64,000 nucleotides of DNA from Holophagae bacterium (lineage in GTDB: Bacteria > Acidobacteriota > Holophagae > Acanthopleuribacterales > Acanthopleuribacteraceae). Below, in pieces: positions 25,856 to 34,807 of the stretch. Position 1 is the stretch's first letter, and the number at the start of each line of letters is the position of its first letter. The position numbers and the translations under genes are program-made. The notes beneath the pieces are model-generated. The model was given only the letters and a program-made list of their open reading frames with translations. It was not told the DNA's origin and did not search any database. Location of the stretch: contig JAUIFE010000006.1 of NCBI GenBank assembly GCA_030429565.1, positions 1 through 64,000 on the forward strand. Direction: 5' to 3'.

Positions 25856-25880
25856 CAAAAAGTGGGTGTCCTGGCTTTCC
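25856..25880 (+). repeat. Dispersed GTGGGTGTCC repeat
   Basis: TCAAAAAGTGGGTGTCCTGG begins at about 25854, the same orientation as every other right-type copy in the window. Confidence 0.8.
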
Positions 25881-26011
25881 ATAACGAGAGAGTTTTGAAA
25901 AATCAAAAAAAGTAGTAAAAATGTTAATCTGAGAAACTTCGTTTTAGCGATTTGCGTATGAGATGGTTCGGGAATAGTTGATTTTGACCATAGCTTAAGA
26001 AGGAAGGAAGT

Positions 26012-26665
26012 ATGGATTTTGGATTATTGTCCTTGTTGTTTAAAGGGCTATTCGCTCCTTTTGTATCGCCTGCTTTATCGGTTTTTTTGGGAAGGACCAA
26101 GGTGCGGCTGGATGCGTGCTTGGAGAGGTTGAAAATTGATGGAAGCGACTCTGATCCAGCGGTTAGAGCCATGCTTCTAAAGCAAGCTGATGAGCTTTCT
26201 CTTCAGATCACTTTTGGAATCAGGGAATCGAAGGAGTACCTTCTGAGAATGAATCAGGTCTCTGAAGAAACCGGCTTTCCCATTCGTAGCATCTACAAAG
26301 CTAGGCTTTACTACACGCTTGAAGACGGTCAGATGAGGTTTGATAAAGCGAAAGCACCCCACGGTTTCAAAGTGTTAAAGGCGGTCATGGTTTGCTTTTC
26401 GCTTTTCTTCAGTCTCAAAATAGCCTCTCAACTGATGCTTCTTGTCAACCAGATCGACCCCATAACGCCGATGATTGGATTGTTTGTAATCGCGGTTGTT
26501 AATTATTTCTTTTGGGATTGGTTCACCAGTCAGGAAAATATTGCCATTCGCTTGGGCCAGAAGCAGGCAAACTTTCGTGGGGTAAACATTCTGAAAACCG
26601 CTGCCAAGAATAAGAGGCCTAGTAGGTTCTCGCTTTTTCGGCAAAGAGTGCGAGGGGTTCTGTAA
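26012..26665 (+). CDS. Hypothetical membrane protein (217 aa)
   Basis: The protein starts MDFGLLSLLFKGLFAPFVSP with AAGGAAGG upstream. It has an amphipathic or hydrophobic N-terminus and a charged helical middle (about 30-120) including LRMNQVSEETGFPIRSIYKA. Two membrane helices follow near 125-165 (VMVCFSLFFSLKIASQLMLL; IGLFVIAVVNYFFWDWF), and the C-terminus is basic. No catalytic motif is seen and no family is recognised. It stands alone between the orphan DUF2924 copy and the noncoding repeat block. Confidence 0.72.
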   Translation: MDFGLLSLLFKGLFAPFVSPALSVFLGRTKVRLDACLERLKIDGSDSDPAVRAMLLKQADELSLQITFGIRESKEYLLRMNQVSEETGFPIRSIYKARLYYTLEDGQMRFDKAKAPHGFKVLKAVMVCFSLFFSLKIASQLMLLVNQIDPITPMIGLFVIAVVNYFFWDWFTSQENIAIRLGQKQANFRGVNILKTAAKNKRPSRFSLFRQRVRGVL

Positions 26666-26839
26666 AATGAAAAGGGGTATCTGCCAAAGTGAAGGCCTAT
26701 GTTTGGTACGCTACTTGTTCAGGTCCATGTGGCAGGGGGGGGAGCCGATTCCGGTTTTTATAATTGTCTCCAAATAGGCCTTCATTTGAACCGTAGGGCC
26801 GGGAATGAGTAGATAAAATAACTTTATTGGTTGGGATAT

Positions 26840-27279
26840 TGGCCTGGATTACCGGTGTTTTTGTTTTTGAACCTTGGGTTCGATTTCCGGCCCCTAGCGC
26901 TTTCTTTTCGAACTGGCGGCCGTTTTGTTTACGAGTCCGCTCGTAAACAAAAATCCAAAAGTTCGAAAAGTGGCCCGGAGCCCGATGGGTGTCGAACTTT
27001 TGGGTCGATTTGGAGCGTTTGTTCCTAAACAAAAAGCGCGGAGAAAGCGGATAAAATGGAGAAAAGCCCTTGCGGGGACCGCTTGACTGCGCTGTTTGGG
27101 TGCTTTGGTTTTTTATTTCTTATCCGGTTTGGGTGACTTGGCCGTGCGATGGTGGGGCGCAATCAAAGCCGAAAGTCGTTTAAAGTTAGTGTTTGTGAGA
27201 TTTGGGTCCATAAACAACAAATGCACCCGGCTCGTAAACAACGAGGGGTGCAAAGTTCGAAAAGCCGGTGTCGAAGTAC
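26840..27279 (+). repeat. Left copy of a long noncoding direct repeat
   Basis: Bases 27040-27279 are clearly homologous to 49389-49630. Shared blocks include GGTTTGGGTGACTTGGCCGT, GCAATCAAAGCCGAAAGTC, CATAAACAACAAATGCACCC and GTCGAAGTAC. The weaker left part (26840-27040) also corresponds, with a TTTGTTTACGAG inverted repeat at about 26925-26952 matching TGGTTTACAAG at 49287-49312, and repeated GTTCGAA motifs in both. I infer an element-end sequence; the right copy directly abuts tRNA-Arg. Confidence 0.8.
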
Positions 27280-27300
27280 AGCGGAATTTTCCGCTTCGAA

Positions 27301-27722
27301 CCGGCAAAACCGCTTGTAACCCGTGATTTACGGATATCGCGGAACGCGGTTTTGATTCCGCCGAACCCCTTATTTCTCATGATAAGACAAGACAGAGAGA
27401 AATAAAACCCGCTTTTTGACCGGCGGAAAGTGGTTTGCGAATCCGACGAGAGGAAGAGCGAGCGTCGGAAAACCATTTTTTGCAAACTTGCGGCGGCTTA
27501 GCTGCGGGTTGCATCTGCCGATGTTTTGGCTCAGGCGACTTGGAAGACAACCCCTTCACCCCACTTTGTTAACGAAGGTGAAGCAACCGTTTTAGCCAAG
27601 AGATTTCTGAGCTAAAACGGTTGCCTGGTTGTGTGTTTTGTTAGTTCTTGGATTTATTAGTTTGCAATGGTGGCGGGGCCGCCATGGGGGGTTCTGCTAA
27701 TGTTCAACTCTTTCGGGGGAGC
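27301..27722. other. Noncoding stretch with a terminator-like hairpin
   Basis: No gene is seen. A perfect 14-bp stem, GCAACCGTTTTAGC (27583-27596) with GCTAAAACGGTTGC (27611-27624), lies about 100 bases beyond the stop of the minus-strand secreted-protein gene and may end that operon. Another short palindrome (GCGGAATTTTCCGC) sits at 27281-27294, next to the direct repeat. Confidence 0.6.
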
Positions 27723-28043
27723 CTAAATGGGGGCGCACACGCGGTCATAATCGCAATTATTGAAGATCGAAGGGTCGCAAATGGTTCTCCGAGCTGGAAT
27801 CGGATAACCTTCGTCACCGACATAAGTGCATGGAATCTCGTTTTCGGTAAAGAAAAAGTAGACTCGGCCGGATTCTCCTACACCCCCTCCATCACCTGAA
27901 CCATCATCGCTATCAACGTCGTGATCACCATATTTTCCATCGTCAGCGGGAGGACCCGGATCGTCGTTCACCTCGACGCCATGCGCTGACAAAAGCCCCG
28001 AGAATGCTAAAAGAATCGCAAAAACTAATGCTGTTTTTTTCAT
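27723..28043 (-). CDS. Small secreted cysteine-containing protein, Asp/Gly-rich
   Basis: This 106-residue protein has a clear signal peptide (MKKTALVFAILLAFSGLLSA). A mature acidic, glycine-rich spacer (about 24-55, DDPGPPADDGKYGDHDVDSD and on) follows, then a C-terminal module with four cysteines (PCTYVGDEGYP, TICDPSIFNNCDYDRVCAPI). GGAG precedes the ATG. The layout of signal, low-complexity spacer and Cys-rich end resembles small exported peptides. It is the last gene of a leftward cluster with a CxxC protein and propeller proteins. No family is recognised. Disulfide bonding in the periplasm is inference. Confidence 0.72.
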   Translation of the reverse strand: MKKTALVFAILLAFSGLLSAHGVEVNDDPGPPADDGKYGDHDVDSDDGSGDGGGVGESGRVYFFFTENEIPCTYVGDEGYPIPARRTICDPSIFNNCDYDRVCAPI

Positions 28044-28209
28044 ATTTTCTCCTTTTTTTTAGAACGCTGTTTTTCGAAAAATGCAACAAAATAAACTCAT
28101 GCGAATACGCAAGCTTAGTGCGTTGATGAATGCCGCGTTTTGCACTGGCGTTCTATGGCAACGAAAACAAAGCCTATGGTATTTGACTTGAAGATTTCTA
28201 TTGGTGAAG

Positions 28210-28674
28210 CTATTTTTCGGTGATTTTTTCAATAAAACTTAAGCAGTTTTCGTTTTCAACTACAGATGGCTCCGTGAGAGACCGGCCATCTTTTGAAAAC
28301 AATGTCATGGAAATCAGGCCTGAACTATTACTTAACGTAAAAGCAGGCCTCTCAAGGACAAGGAACGTGGCTTCTAATCCGGTGAGCTTTTGTAGGTTTC
28401 GAATGTACTGGAAGTTATACCCTTTTCTGACAAAGACAATGACTCCGAGATTGTACTCTTTGCACAGTAAGCCAAGGTTTTTAATTTTTTCATTGATACA
28501 GGTGCTGCAAGAAAGATTCGGTATGTCTAATGCTAGAACATGCTGCTTGCCAAGGCTTTCTTCAAGCGAAACGCCTAATGGAATTCTGTGCTTGGCTTCT
28601 CCAATCACCAAGTCTAGATCAGCGCTTTGACCAGAGAGGGCGAGCATGAAAAGAAGCAAAATGCAAGCTGTCAC
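28210..28674 (-). CDS. Exported thioredoxin-fold-like protein with CxxC
   Basis: This 154-residue protein has an N-terminal hydrophobic export signal (about 1-17) and the motif NLSCSTCINEKIKNL with a CxxC pair near residues 55-58. It is placed after a beta strand (HVLALDIPN) as in thioredoxin-fold proteins. A later strand (LGVIVFVRKG) and a strand before TFLVLERPAFTLS fit a redoxin/TlpA-like core that is somewhat short. The GTG start overlaps the TGA of the upstream propeller gene (GTGA), implying translational coupling. It may handle thiols of the neighbouring secreted cysteine proteins; this is inference. Confidence 0.65.
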   Translation of the reverse strand: MTACILLLFMLALSGQSADLDLVIGEAKHRIPLGVSLEESLGKQHVLALDIPNLSCSTCINEKIKNLGLLCKEYNLGVIVFVRKGYNFQYIRNLQKLTGLEATFLVLERPAFTLSNSSGLISMTLFSKDGRSLTEPSVVENENCLSFIEKITEK

Positions 28675-29822
28675 CTTTTTCTCCAGAAAATAATAAAACC
28701 ATTACTGTCAATAAGTTTCTCTTTGTCTCCATTGGACAGATCCATCAAGTGGGCCTTTAAGTCGTCGGCATACCGCTCGAAGTTCTCTATAGCGCCCATT
28801 CTTGTCAATAACCGGCCATTATATTGGCCCAATATTTGGCCAACCTTCTTTCGGCCTATATCCTGAGCTAAAAGAGCGCCGCCGCTACTGTACAGATCGA
28901 ACTTCAACAAGAAGTCTGAAATCACCAAGTCTTCAAATTGATAAAAGCCAAAGGGTGTTGAGCGGTCTCGTAGGTACGTCTTTAAGGCTTCTTTAGTTAG
29001 CGGCTCCAGTGCCATCAGTTCAGCCATCTGAACACGCTTTGCCCCTGTTAACGGAGAGCTGGAGCCTAGGTAATGCCCTTCGAGATCAAAGAATTCGATG
29101 TATGAGGTATAGGGAGAGTGGTACCAAATGACGCCTTCGATAACCGTGAAAAGATCGTGAAAATGGCCATCAAGATGACTAGAGAAAAACCGGTGCCCAA
29201 ATTTATGTTGAACTTGTGGAGTATCTGTAGAGTGATCAATTACCATGTGCAATGGGTCGGTCTTTTTTACCGAATCAATTCCCGCAAGGATAACTTGGTG
29301 CTTCTTTGGCCAAAGGGCAACTCCTCCAAACGTTTGCCTAACTCCACCACCAAAACCTGTTGATGCCAAATGCGAGCCATCAATAGCGAATGCGTGAACT
29401 CTAGCTCCGTTATCGCGAACAATAATGGAATCATCAAACCCAAGACTGATACCCAATGGTTCAGCGTATTCGCCAGGCCCTTGGCCCTTTTTTCCTATGT
29501 CCCGCACATATTGGCCCTTCATATCGAACACTATGATTCGGTGCTGTATAGAGTCGATCACGACCAGATAGCCTTTGGGGTGAACAACTGAACGAAACAC
29601 CTCAGCCAAAACCATGGTTGAATCAATTTCAATCACCTTCTCTATTTCAAAAAGATCACGAAAATCCTTAACCTTTTGGAATTCTTGAATTGAATCCTTG
29701 TCACTATCGCGATTCACAGGGTAAGTATTCGATGCACTCGGGGGCGCGGCAGATACAGTCTCAGTTGTCGGGGAACATGAAACAGCAAGAATAAGCAGAA
29801 AAGCAGCATACAATCTGATCAT
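28671..29822 (-). CDS. 6-bladed beta-propeller lipoprotein
   Basis: This 383-residue protein has a lipoprotein signal (MIRLYAAFLLILAVSCSPTT, lipobox AVSC). Repeated propeller blades follow, such as GYLVVIDSIQHRIIVFDMKG, with the NHL-like segment YVRDIGKKGQGPGEYAEPLGI, typical of the 6-bladed beta-propeller (BF3164-like) lipoproteins common in Bacteroidetes. The ATG at 29822 has GGAG at a slightly long distance. A GTG at 29834 would leave no room for a ribosome binding site. It is coupled to the CxxC protein downstream. The role is probably protein or peptide binding at the envelope; no catalytic residues are evident. Confidence 0.78.
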   Translation of the reverse strand: MIRLYAAFLLILAVSCSPTTETVSAAPPSASNTYPVNRDSDKDSIQEFQKVKDFRDLFEIEKVIEIDSTMVLAEVFRSVVHPKGYLVVIDSIQHRIIVFDMKGQYVRDIGKKGQGPGEYAEPLGISLGFDDSIIVRDNGARVHAFAIDGSHLASTGFGGGVRQTFGGVALWPKKHQVILAGIDSVKKTDPLHMVIDHSTDTPQVQHKFGHRFFSSHLDGHFHDLFTVIEGVIWYHSPYTSYIEFFDLEGHYLGSSSPLTGAKRVQMAELMALEPLTKEALKTYLRDRSTPFGFYQFEDLVISDFLLKFDLYSSGGALLAQDIGRKKVGQILGQYNGRLLTRMGAIENFERYADDLKAHLMDLSNGDKEKLIDSNGFIIFWRKR

Positions 29823-30014
29823 TAGAATTCGCACTCCATTTTAAATTGACTTTAGGTTTGTGGGGGAAAAGTGTGGCAGCCCGTAACTCGTCGGAGGGAT
29901 TCGAAGGTCCACAAAGTGGGATAGCCGTGTAGTGTAAATCGTTATCGAATAGCCTGCGCCGATTCGCAAACGGGCCGCGAAAACTGACCGAAAAAAAGAG
30001 CAAGTGGTCGAGAT

Positions 30015-30902
30015 TTAAGGCTTTGCCGCGGTTATTGCCATCATTCCTTCCTCGGTATCGAGGGTTAGAGCTTTTCCATTAAAACGGGCTAAGGTCACAA
30101 GATCATCGGAAACAGCGTGCAGTTTGCCGTTTTCTATTTTGAAGCGTTTGCGTGCTACCTTGCCGGTAGCTGAATCCGTAGGGTAAACATCGAACCAAAT
30201 GGCGGTCGCATCGGAAAAGACGGTGTGAACCAGGGCGTTATATGGGTTTCGCTTGTATAGCCTGCTGTTCTTCTTTCGCATGACCGGTGGAAGCTCAGGT
30301 AGCAACCGTCGAACCACGGCAAATGAAGAATCGTGCTCTATAAGAGAGCCAAACTTGCTGTGAAAAGCAAAGTAAGAACCGTTGTTGTTGAAAAAGAAAA
30401 CGGTGTGATGTTTCTCTGAGTGAAACCGGTGCAGCGGTTGGAATTTTCGTTGTTCAAGATCTAACACGGTCAGCACATGGAAGCCCTCATCATCAATGAA
30501 GTTGCACAAGAACATGGCCCGCTGAATTGGCTGAATTCCAACCCAAAGCATGTTTGGAGGTAAGCCCTGAAATGAATCAAGATGAATCGTTTCCTTTAAA
30601 TCTAGGTTGGCTGAAACGTGATAAGCAAGCTTATTTCGGATTATCAAAAAGCCGTCTTTGAACGGGATGATTTTTCTTGAAATAAAGATTTTTAGACGTG
30701 GGTCGTCGAGTTCGCGAACTACCTCTTCTTTAAGATCAATGATACATAGCTTTGTTTTCATTTGAGAAAAATTTAACACAGCTAGGTGGCCGCTATTCTG
30801 GGCTGCCCCGTGTAGATCTTGCACAAAGTAATCCGACAACGGAAAGCTAGTGCTGTGTAATTCTGAGGCATATATAGATAAAACAAAAACACAAGTGAGC
30901 AT
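30015..30902 (-). CDS. Exported propeller-like hypothetical protein
   Basis: This 295-residue protein has an N-terminal signal (MLTCVFVLSIYASELHS). Strand-rich repeats follow (SGHLAVLNFSQMKTKLCIID, KDGFLIIRNKLAYHVSANLD, GFHVLTVLDLEQRKF), suggesting a beta-propeller like its neighbour at 28671 but more divergent. AAGGA lies 7 bases before the ATG. It sits between the 6-bladed propeller gene and a small secreted protein gene, all on the same strand, so it is likely part of the same cassette. No family is recognised. Confidence 0.7.
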   Translation of the reverse strand: MLTCVFVLSIYASELHSTSFPLSDYFVQDLHGAAQNSGHLAVLNFSQMKTKLCIIDLKEEVVRELDDPRLKIFISRKIIPFKDGFLIIRNKLAYHVSANLDLKETIHLDSFQGLPPNMLWVGIQPIQRAMFLCNFIDDEGFHVLTVLDLEQRKFQPLHRFHSEKHHTVFFFNNNGSYFAFHSKFGSLIEHDSSFAVVRRLLPELPPVMRKKNSRLYKRNPYNALVHTVFSDATAIWFDVYPTDSATGKVARKRFKIENGKLHAVSDDLVTLARFNGKALTLDTEEGMMAITAAKP

Positions 30903-30989
30903 GATTGATTCCTTGTCTAATTAATGTATTAAAAGGTAAGTTGAAACGACTGACTTGGGAAGGTGTCAAGCCAGCCGCTTTGTGAAGAC

Positions 30990-31184
30990 TTAAAGGTCTT
31001 GAAGCTCGCATTCGGCCCAGTCTCGCTCGATGGCTTCCCAGTCGCCAGGGCGGCAGGGATAAGGGTAATCTTGGACCGAGCAATCATAGATTTCGTCAAG
31101 AATATCAAGACAGTCTGGTGCAGATGCGAAAGATAGCGAAGAGAAGGCGCAGGAGGCTAGAAGAAGGACTATAAGCTTTTTCAT
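30990..31184 (-). CDS. Small secreted protein with four cysteines (64 aa)
   Basis: The signal peptide is MKKLIVLLLASCAFSSLSFA, and cleavage near residue 22 leaves ~42 residues. The mature peptide is acidic and has four cysteines (positions 25, 35, 44, 59), consistent with two disulfides, plus PYPCRPGDW. GGAG precedes this ATG; the frame is open 7 codons further. It is the first gene of the leftward cassette with two propeller proteins, a CxxC protein and another secreted cysteine protein. No family is recognised. It could be an exported peptide product or effector. Confidence 0.7.
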   Translation of the reverse strand: MKKLIVLLLASCAFSSLSFASAPDCLDILDEIYDCSVQDYPYPCRPGDWEAIERDWAECELQDL

Positions 31185-31933
31185 GAAAATCTCCATATCA
31201 TCCATGTAGGGTTGAGTGCTTTCATTACTACATAGTTTTTACTGTTTCAGTCGCTGGCGCTGCCTGGCGCAGAAACTCCGGAGATTTCACCATGAGGATC
31301 TTTGCTTGTCTAGGTTAAAAATCACTAAAAAAGCGGCTGAGGTGTTGTTGTTCAGCGTAAATAAAAGAGACAGTAAATATAGTATCTTATTAGAGACTGT
31401 GTTGCGTTGGGCGAGAAGGGGAGCTTCGTGAACCTAGCTCAATGGCGCATGCGACTAGGAAGGCGCATTGGGGCCCTCCTGGAAAACAGACGATCCGTTA
31501 GTGAACAGCGGGTATTCTTGTAATTCGGAGCGGTCGCGCAAGAAACCGCCTGGTGCCCCTTGGTTATCTGCTTGTTGAGTCACTTTTGATTTGCTGGAAT
31601 TGAGCCCGAATCCAGACCTTTTCCTGTTGAATATTGGTTACACATGGGGAGAAGTGGGTAGGGCGGAGGTTGTAGGTTGACCGGTCCATGGGGCGCCTGA
31701 TTCGCGTTTTCCATTCGTAGAGCGTCTCAAAGGTAGGTCATTTAAATAGATCCCCCATCCTTTTGTTAGGAGTTGCCTGTGGCAAGTAGCAGGAGTTGTA
31801 GAGCCTTGATCTTTCTTGGTGCTCTCCTTTGTAGGTGTAGTTTTTGGTAGAGGTCGAAAGTTTTTGGCTGTGAAGCCCTCTGGGTTCCCATGCTTATCTT
31901 GTGAGTCAATTAACAAGAATCTTGAAACGGTGT
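31185..31933. other. Long noncoding stretch
   Basis: No frame with a start and ribosome binding site looks real. An open frame on the minus strand (31638-31916) would need an unsupported TTG start and is of low complexity. The stretch probably carries the promoter of the secreted-protein cassette at its left end. Confidence 0.45.
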
Positions 31934-32167
31934 TTACCCTGCACTGGGATCATCGGGGTCGTCTGGTTCTATTGGAGGGGTGTCCCCTAGAGGGCTTTCT
32001 TGGGTGCTTTGGTATTCTAAGGCTTTGTTGAAAAATTCTTGGGACAAATCAATAGAATCGCCGTCGGTTTTTTGAAGTAGGGTGTTGTCCTGTGGGGTTT
32101 GCGATGTTTTGATGTTTTCAAGTCTAAACTGGTTTGAGTATTGATTAGTGCTCTGTTCAATCTTCAT
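31934..32167 (-). CDS. Small hydrophilic protein overlapping the TPR gene
   Basis: This 77-residue protein starts MKIEQSTNQYSNQFRLENIK and ends in an acidic proline-rich tail (PPIEPDDPDDPSAG). Its start lies inside the last codons of the upstream TPR gene (11-base overlap), so translation is probably coupled. No signal peptide, helix bundle or recognised motif is visible. The disordered composition suggests a regulator or ligand that binds the TPR protein, which is inference. Confidence 0.55.
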   Translation of the reverse strand: MKIEQSTNQYSNQFRLENIKTSQTPQDNTLLQKTDGDSIDLSQEFFNKALEYQSTQESPLGDTPPIEPDDPDDPSAG

Positions 32168-33716
32168 TACTTGTGTCCTTATTTTTGATTTTGGCCTTTT
32201 TGCTAAGGTCTATTAGAGAATTGACGTACCCTCCGTTGACCGGATCGGTTGTTTGGCGCAACCGGTGGGCGATGTTTTCGTATGGCAGGCCCATTTCTTC
32301 AGACCAATACATCCGTAAGCCTAAGACGAAATCTAATAGGCGGTCGTTTTTGGTTTCAATGGAGAGGTTCTCGGCGGCATTTATGTGATGGTAGGCGGAA
32401 AGAAGATCGTTTTGTCCAATCATCACAAGAGCTAGGTTTGAATGATATACACCTGTCATGTTACTGTCTCCTTCTAGGAGAGATAGGCGAAGCGCTTTTT
32501 CGATGCTGACTTCAGCTTGATCTAGGTTGCCTATCATTAACCAGTAAAGGCCTTCAAAGCGATAAAGTTGACTTCGAAACTTGTTAGTGTCAACACTCTT
32601 GGCTTCGTCTATTGAGCTGAAAACACTTTCAGTTTCTCCGAGGTAGAAATAGCATTCGGCAAGATACAAATAAGCTACCCTTAGTATGCCTTTTTGGCCG
32701 GGTTCATTTTCTAGTATAGAAATGCTGTTATTGAGATGGATGATAGCTAAGTCAAGATTTCCTCTCTTAAGTTGGGCGACCCCTAAGGTATAATACCCTT
32801 TGGCTGCGTATTTTGGACTCTTGTGGTTTATTAAAGGTTTTGCTAGCTTTTCTACGCTGGAGAAGTTTTGCTCGGGGTCAATGGCTGCTTGCCAGGCCAT
32901 GATAACTAACTCAGCATCATTCTGTGGATTGTACGTCTTGTCTATGGATTCAAATACAGACGGCCCCTTTTCGACCCAGATTCTTTCAAATCGGCGTAAG
33001 ATCTCTTCGTCGGTTTCATGATAGAGATACTTTCCGCTGGCCAAACCTGCTGTTAAGCCGAGCGCAACAAATAAAAAACCTCGCACTAAGCTTTTTGGGA
33101 TGGAAATAGAGGTGTTTCCAGATGCAGCCACGGTTACTCCGGGCGTGGCAGGCCGACGCAACCCAGCCCACTTTAATAGGCTCTGGATCTTGGTGTGAGG
33201 AACCACGCTGGCGCCATGGCGACCCTTGTAAATGCCGCGCACAAATTCACTTTTGCTGAAACGCGTGGGGCTTTCCTGTGCTTGGGCGATCAAGCCTAGT
33301 AATTCTTTGGTGGCGATGGTTGTCTTGCGGCCTAACAAGCGCTCGGCCACATACACATACTGCGCGCCGAGGTACAAGCGTTGGTTGACTCTTTTGCCGC
33401 GATAGGGCTCCTTTCGGATCGGGGTTAGGATCAGTTTCGCGTTTTCCGCTAGCAAAAGGTCCGACTCAAAAAAACGATGCAACGCGCCTTCCTTCTGAAA
33501 CAGATAGCGACTTAAATAGGACTGGGCACGGCTTCGCCTGTCTCGCAGTTCGCTTTTTTCGGCTTCCGGCACCCTGACGTCAAGCTGCAAGTGGTCTAGG
33601 ATGTCACCGGTTGAATAGACCACATTCAATTCAAGCAACAACAAGAGTTCTTCATGATCCAAGTTTCGTTTTTCCGCTGCCGCCTTTTCTTCGATAGGCT
33701 GGTTGTTTTCCGGCAT
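32157..33716 (-). CDS. Membrane-anchored TPR protein
   Basis: This 519-residue protein starts at the ATG behind TTGGAGG. The N-terminal ~190 residues are charged and helical, including NVVYSTGDILDHLQLDVRVP and a possible DNA- or protein-binding helical part. One membrane helix follows near 215-233 (LVRGFLFVALGLTAGLASG). The C-terminal half is made of tetratricopeptide repeats (AAKGYYTLGVAQLKRGNLDL, AYLYLAECYFYLGETESV, YHSNLALVMIGQNDLLSAYH). The topology suggests an N-terminal cytoplasmic domain signalling from a periplasmic TPR sensor. A small acidic protein gene overlaps its 3' end. No enzymatic motif was found. Confidence 0.75.
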   Translation of the reverse strand: MPENNQPIEEKAAAEKRNLDHEELLLLLELNVVYSTGDILDHLQLDVRVPEAEKSELRDRRSRAQSYLSRYLFQKEGALHRFFESDLLLAENAKLILTPIRKEPYRGKRVNQRLYLGAQYVYVAERLLGRKTTIATKELLGLIAQAQESPTRFSKSEFVRGIYKGRHGASVVPHTKIQSLLKWAGLRRPATPGVTVAASGNTSISIPKSLVRGFLFVALGLTAGLASGKYLYHETDEEILRRFERIWVEKGPSVFESIDKTYNPQNDAELVIMAWQAAIDPEQNFSSVEKLAKPLINHKSPKYAAKGYYTLGVAQLKRGNLDLAIIHLNNSISILENEPGQKGILRVAYLYLAECYFYLGETESVFSSIDEAKSVDTNKFRSQLYRFEGLYWLMIGNLDQAEVSIEKALRLSLLEGDSNMTGVYHSNLALVMIGQNDLLSAYHHINAAENLSIETKNDRLLDFVLGLRMYWSEEMGLPYENIAHRLRQTTDPVNGGYVNSLIDLSKKAKIKNKDTSNED

Positions 33717-34807
33717 GCGTCCTCCAATCATCTATATAGGTAGGAAGTAAAAGCCCCTTTCGGTTTACCGCATAGGGCAGCATGAGCAAAAACCGAGACC
33801 CATAGGGGGCTTTGACCGGTTCGGAGTGCAACCGTTCCTTTGACCTTTGAGAAAGTCAAAGTATTTTATGCAGACACGTTTTCCACGTCAACCAACCTCT
33901 TGAGGTAGCTTGAGACGTCGCGGGGATCTTTTGTGACGCGCTTCTTGGTATTTGCAAGGCTGTTGCTAGTTATTATTCGCGCTTAATGTTCACGACAAGG
34001 CAAGCTTACTCTTTTAGGCTGAAGAGGACAACAGAAACAGCGTATACATAAATAATTCAGATGCTTACGATTGAATGTTTTTCCTGTTTTCAGATCATTT
34101 GGATGTCTGTTCATCTGAAACGCTGGCGACTTTCCTTTCTCTTGGCGGTTGCTATTCGGTCGGAATGGATCTCAAGGATTTACCGTTTAATGCAGGAAAC
34201 AATTGGGTTGCGCGGGATCTTTTCTGTTAGAGGTAGGCTTGGGTGGATTCGGCGCTATGGTCTTTTCTGGTGTATTTGCCGGTTCTATCGGCGGAGCTAT
34301 CCTAAGTGCCTGGTTTTAAATTGTCTACTTTATGAAATTCTCATTTGACGTGGTTGTGCCTGTATCCTGCGGTATTCAATTAATTTTATGGTTTGAAAAT
34401 CCCATGGATATGCAGATTTTCCGTTGCGACTCGTGTTTTTTATCGTGTAAAACTTGCTCAACAAGCGACGACAATGGCTTTTGAGGCCTGCATCTAACAA
34501 GCGCTTCCGACTGAAGTGCAGGGTTTCTAAAAATGCGGCAGGTCGCAAGCGTGCTTTCGTGCCGCCTTAGACCTCCTACAAAACCTTAAAAGGCTGTCAT
34601 TGCTGCGCGAAAACTATGCCCTCGACCTTTTGGTGATTGTCCTGGCGATTCGCCGTCCTATGGGCCTTTTTGGGCTCTTTATCGCGGTCGAGGTTCGACT
34701 TGAGTTCTGATCAATGTCTATCCTGCCTTACGAGCACACTGTGAGCATTAGCCGATGCGACCGCGATCTTTTTCATTTGTTACTAGAGAACCATTCGAGG
34801 AGACGTT
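33717..34807. other. Noncoding kilobase with a leader hairpin and a possible broken small gene
   Basis: Just upstream of the TPR gene, AAAGCCCC (33751-33758) and CGGTTT (33762-33767) pair with AAACCG (33791-33796) and GGGGCTTT (33807-33814), forming a stem-loop that could be an attenuator or boundary. At 34165-34319 two short frames separated by a frameshift encode MDLKDLPFNAGNNWVARDLF and then a glycine-rich GxxxG-type tail (GLGGFGAMVFSGVFAGSIGG), reminiscent of a bacteriocin-like precursor. Nothing else is seen. Confidence 0.35.

Noticed and set aside
31638..31916. 92-residue minus-strand open frame
   Set aside because: It requires an unsupported TTG start and is low-complexity; no homologue is recognised.
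34061..34348. 95-residue plus-strand open frame
   Set aside because: Basic/aromatic-rich frame without ribosome binding site; the alternative frames in the same stretch look more protein-like.
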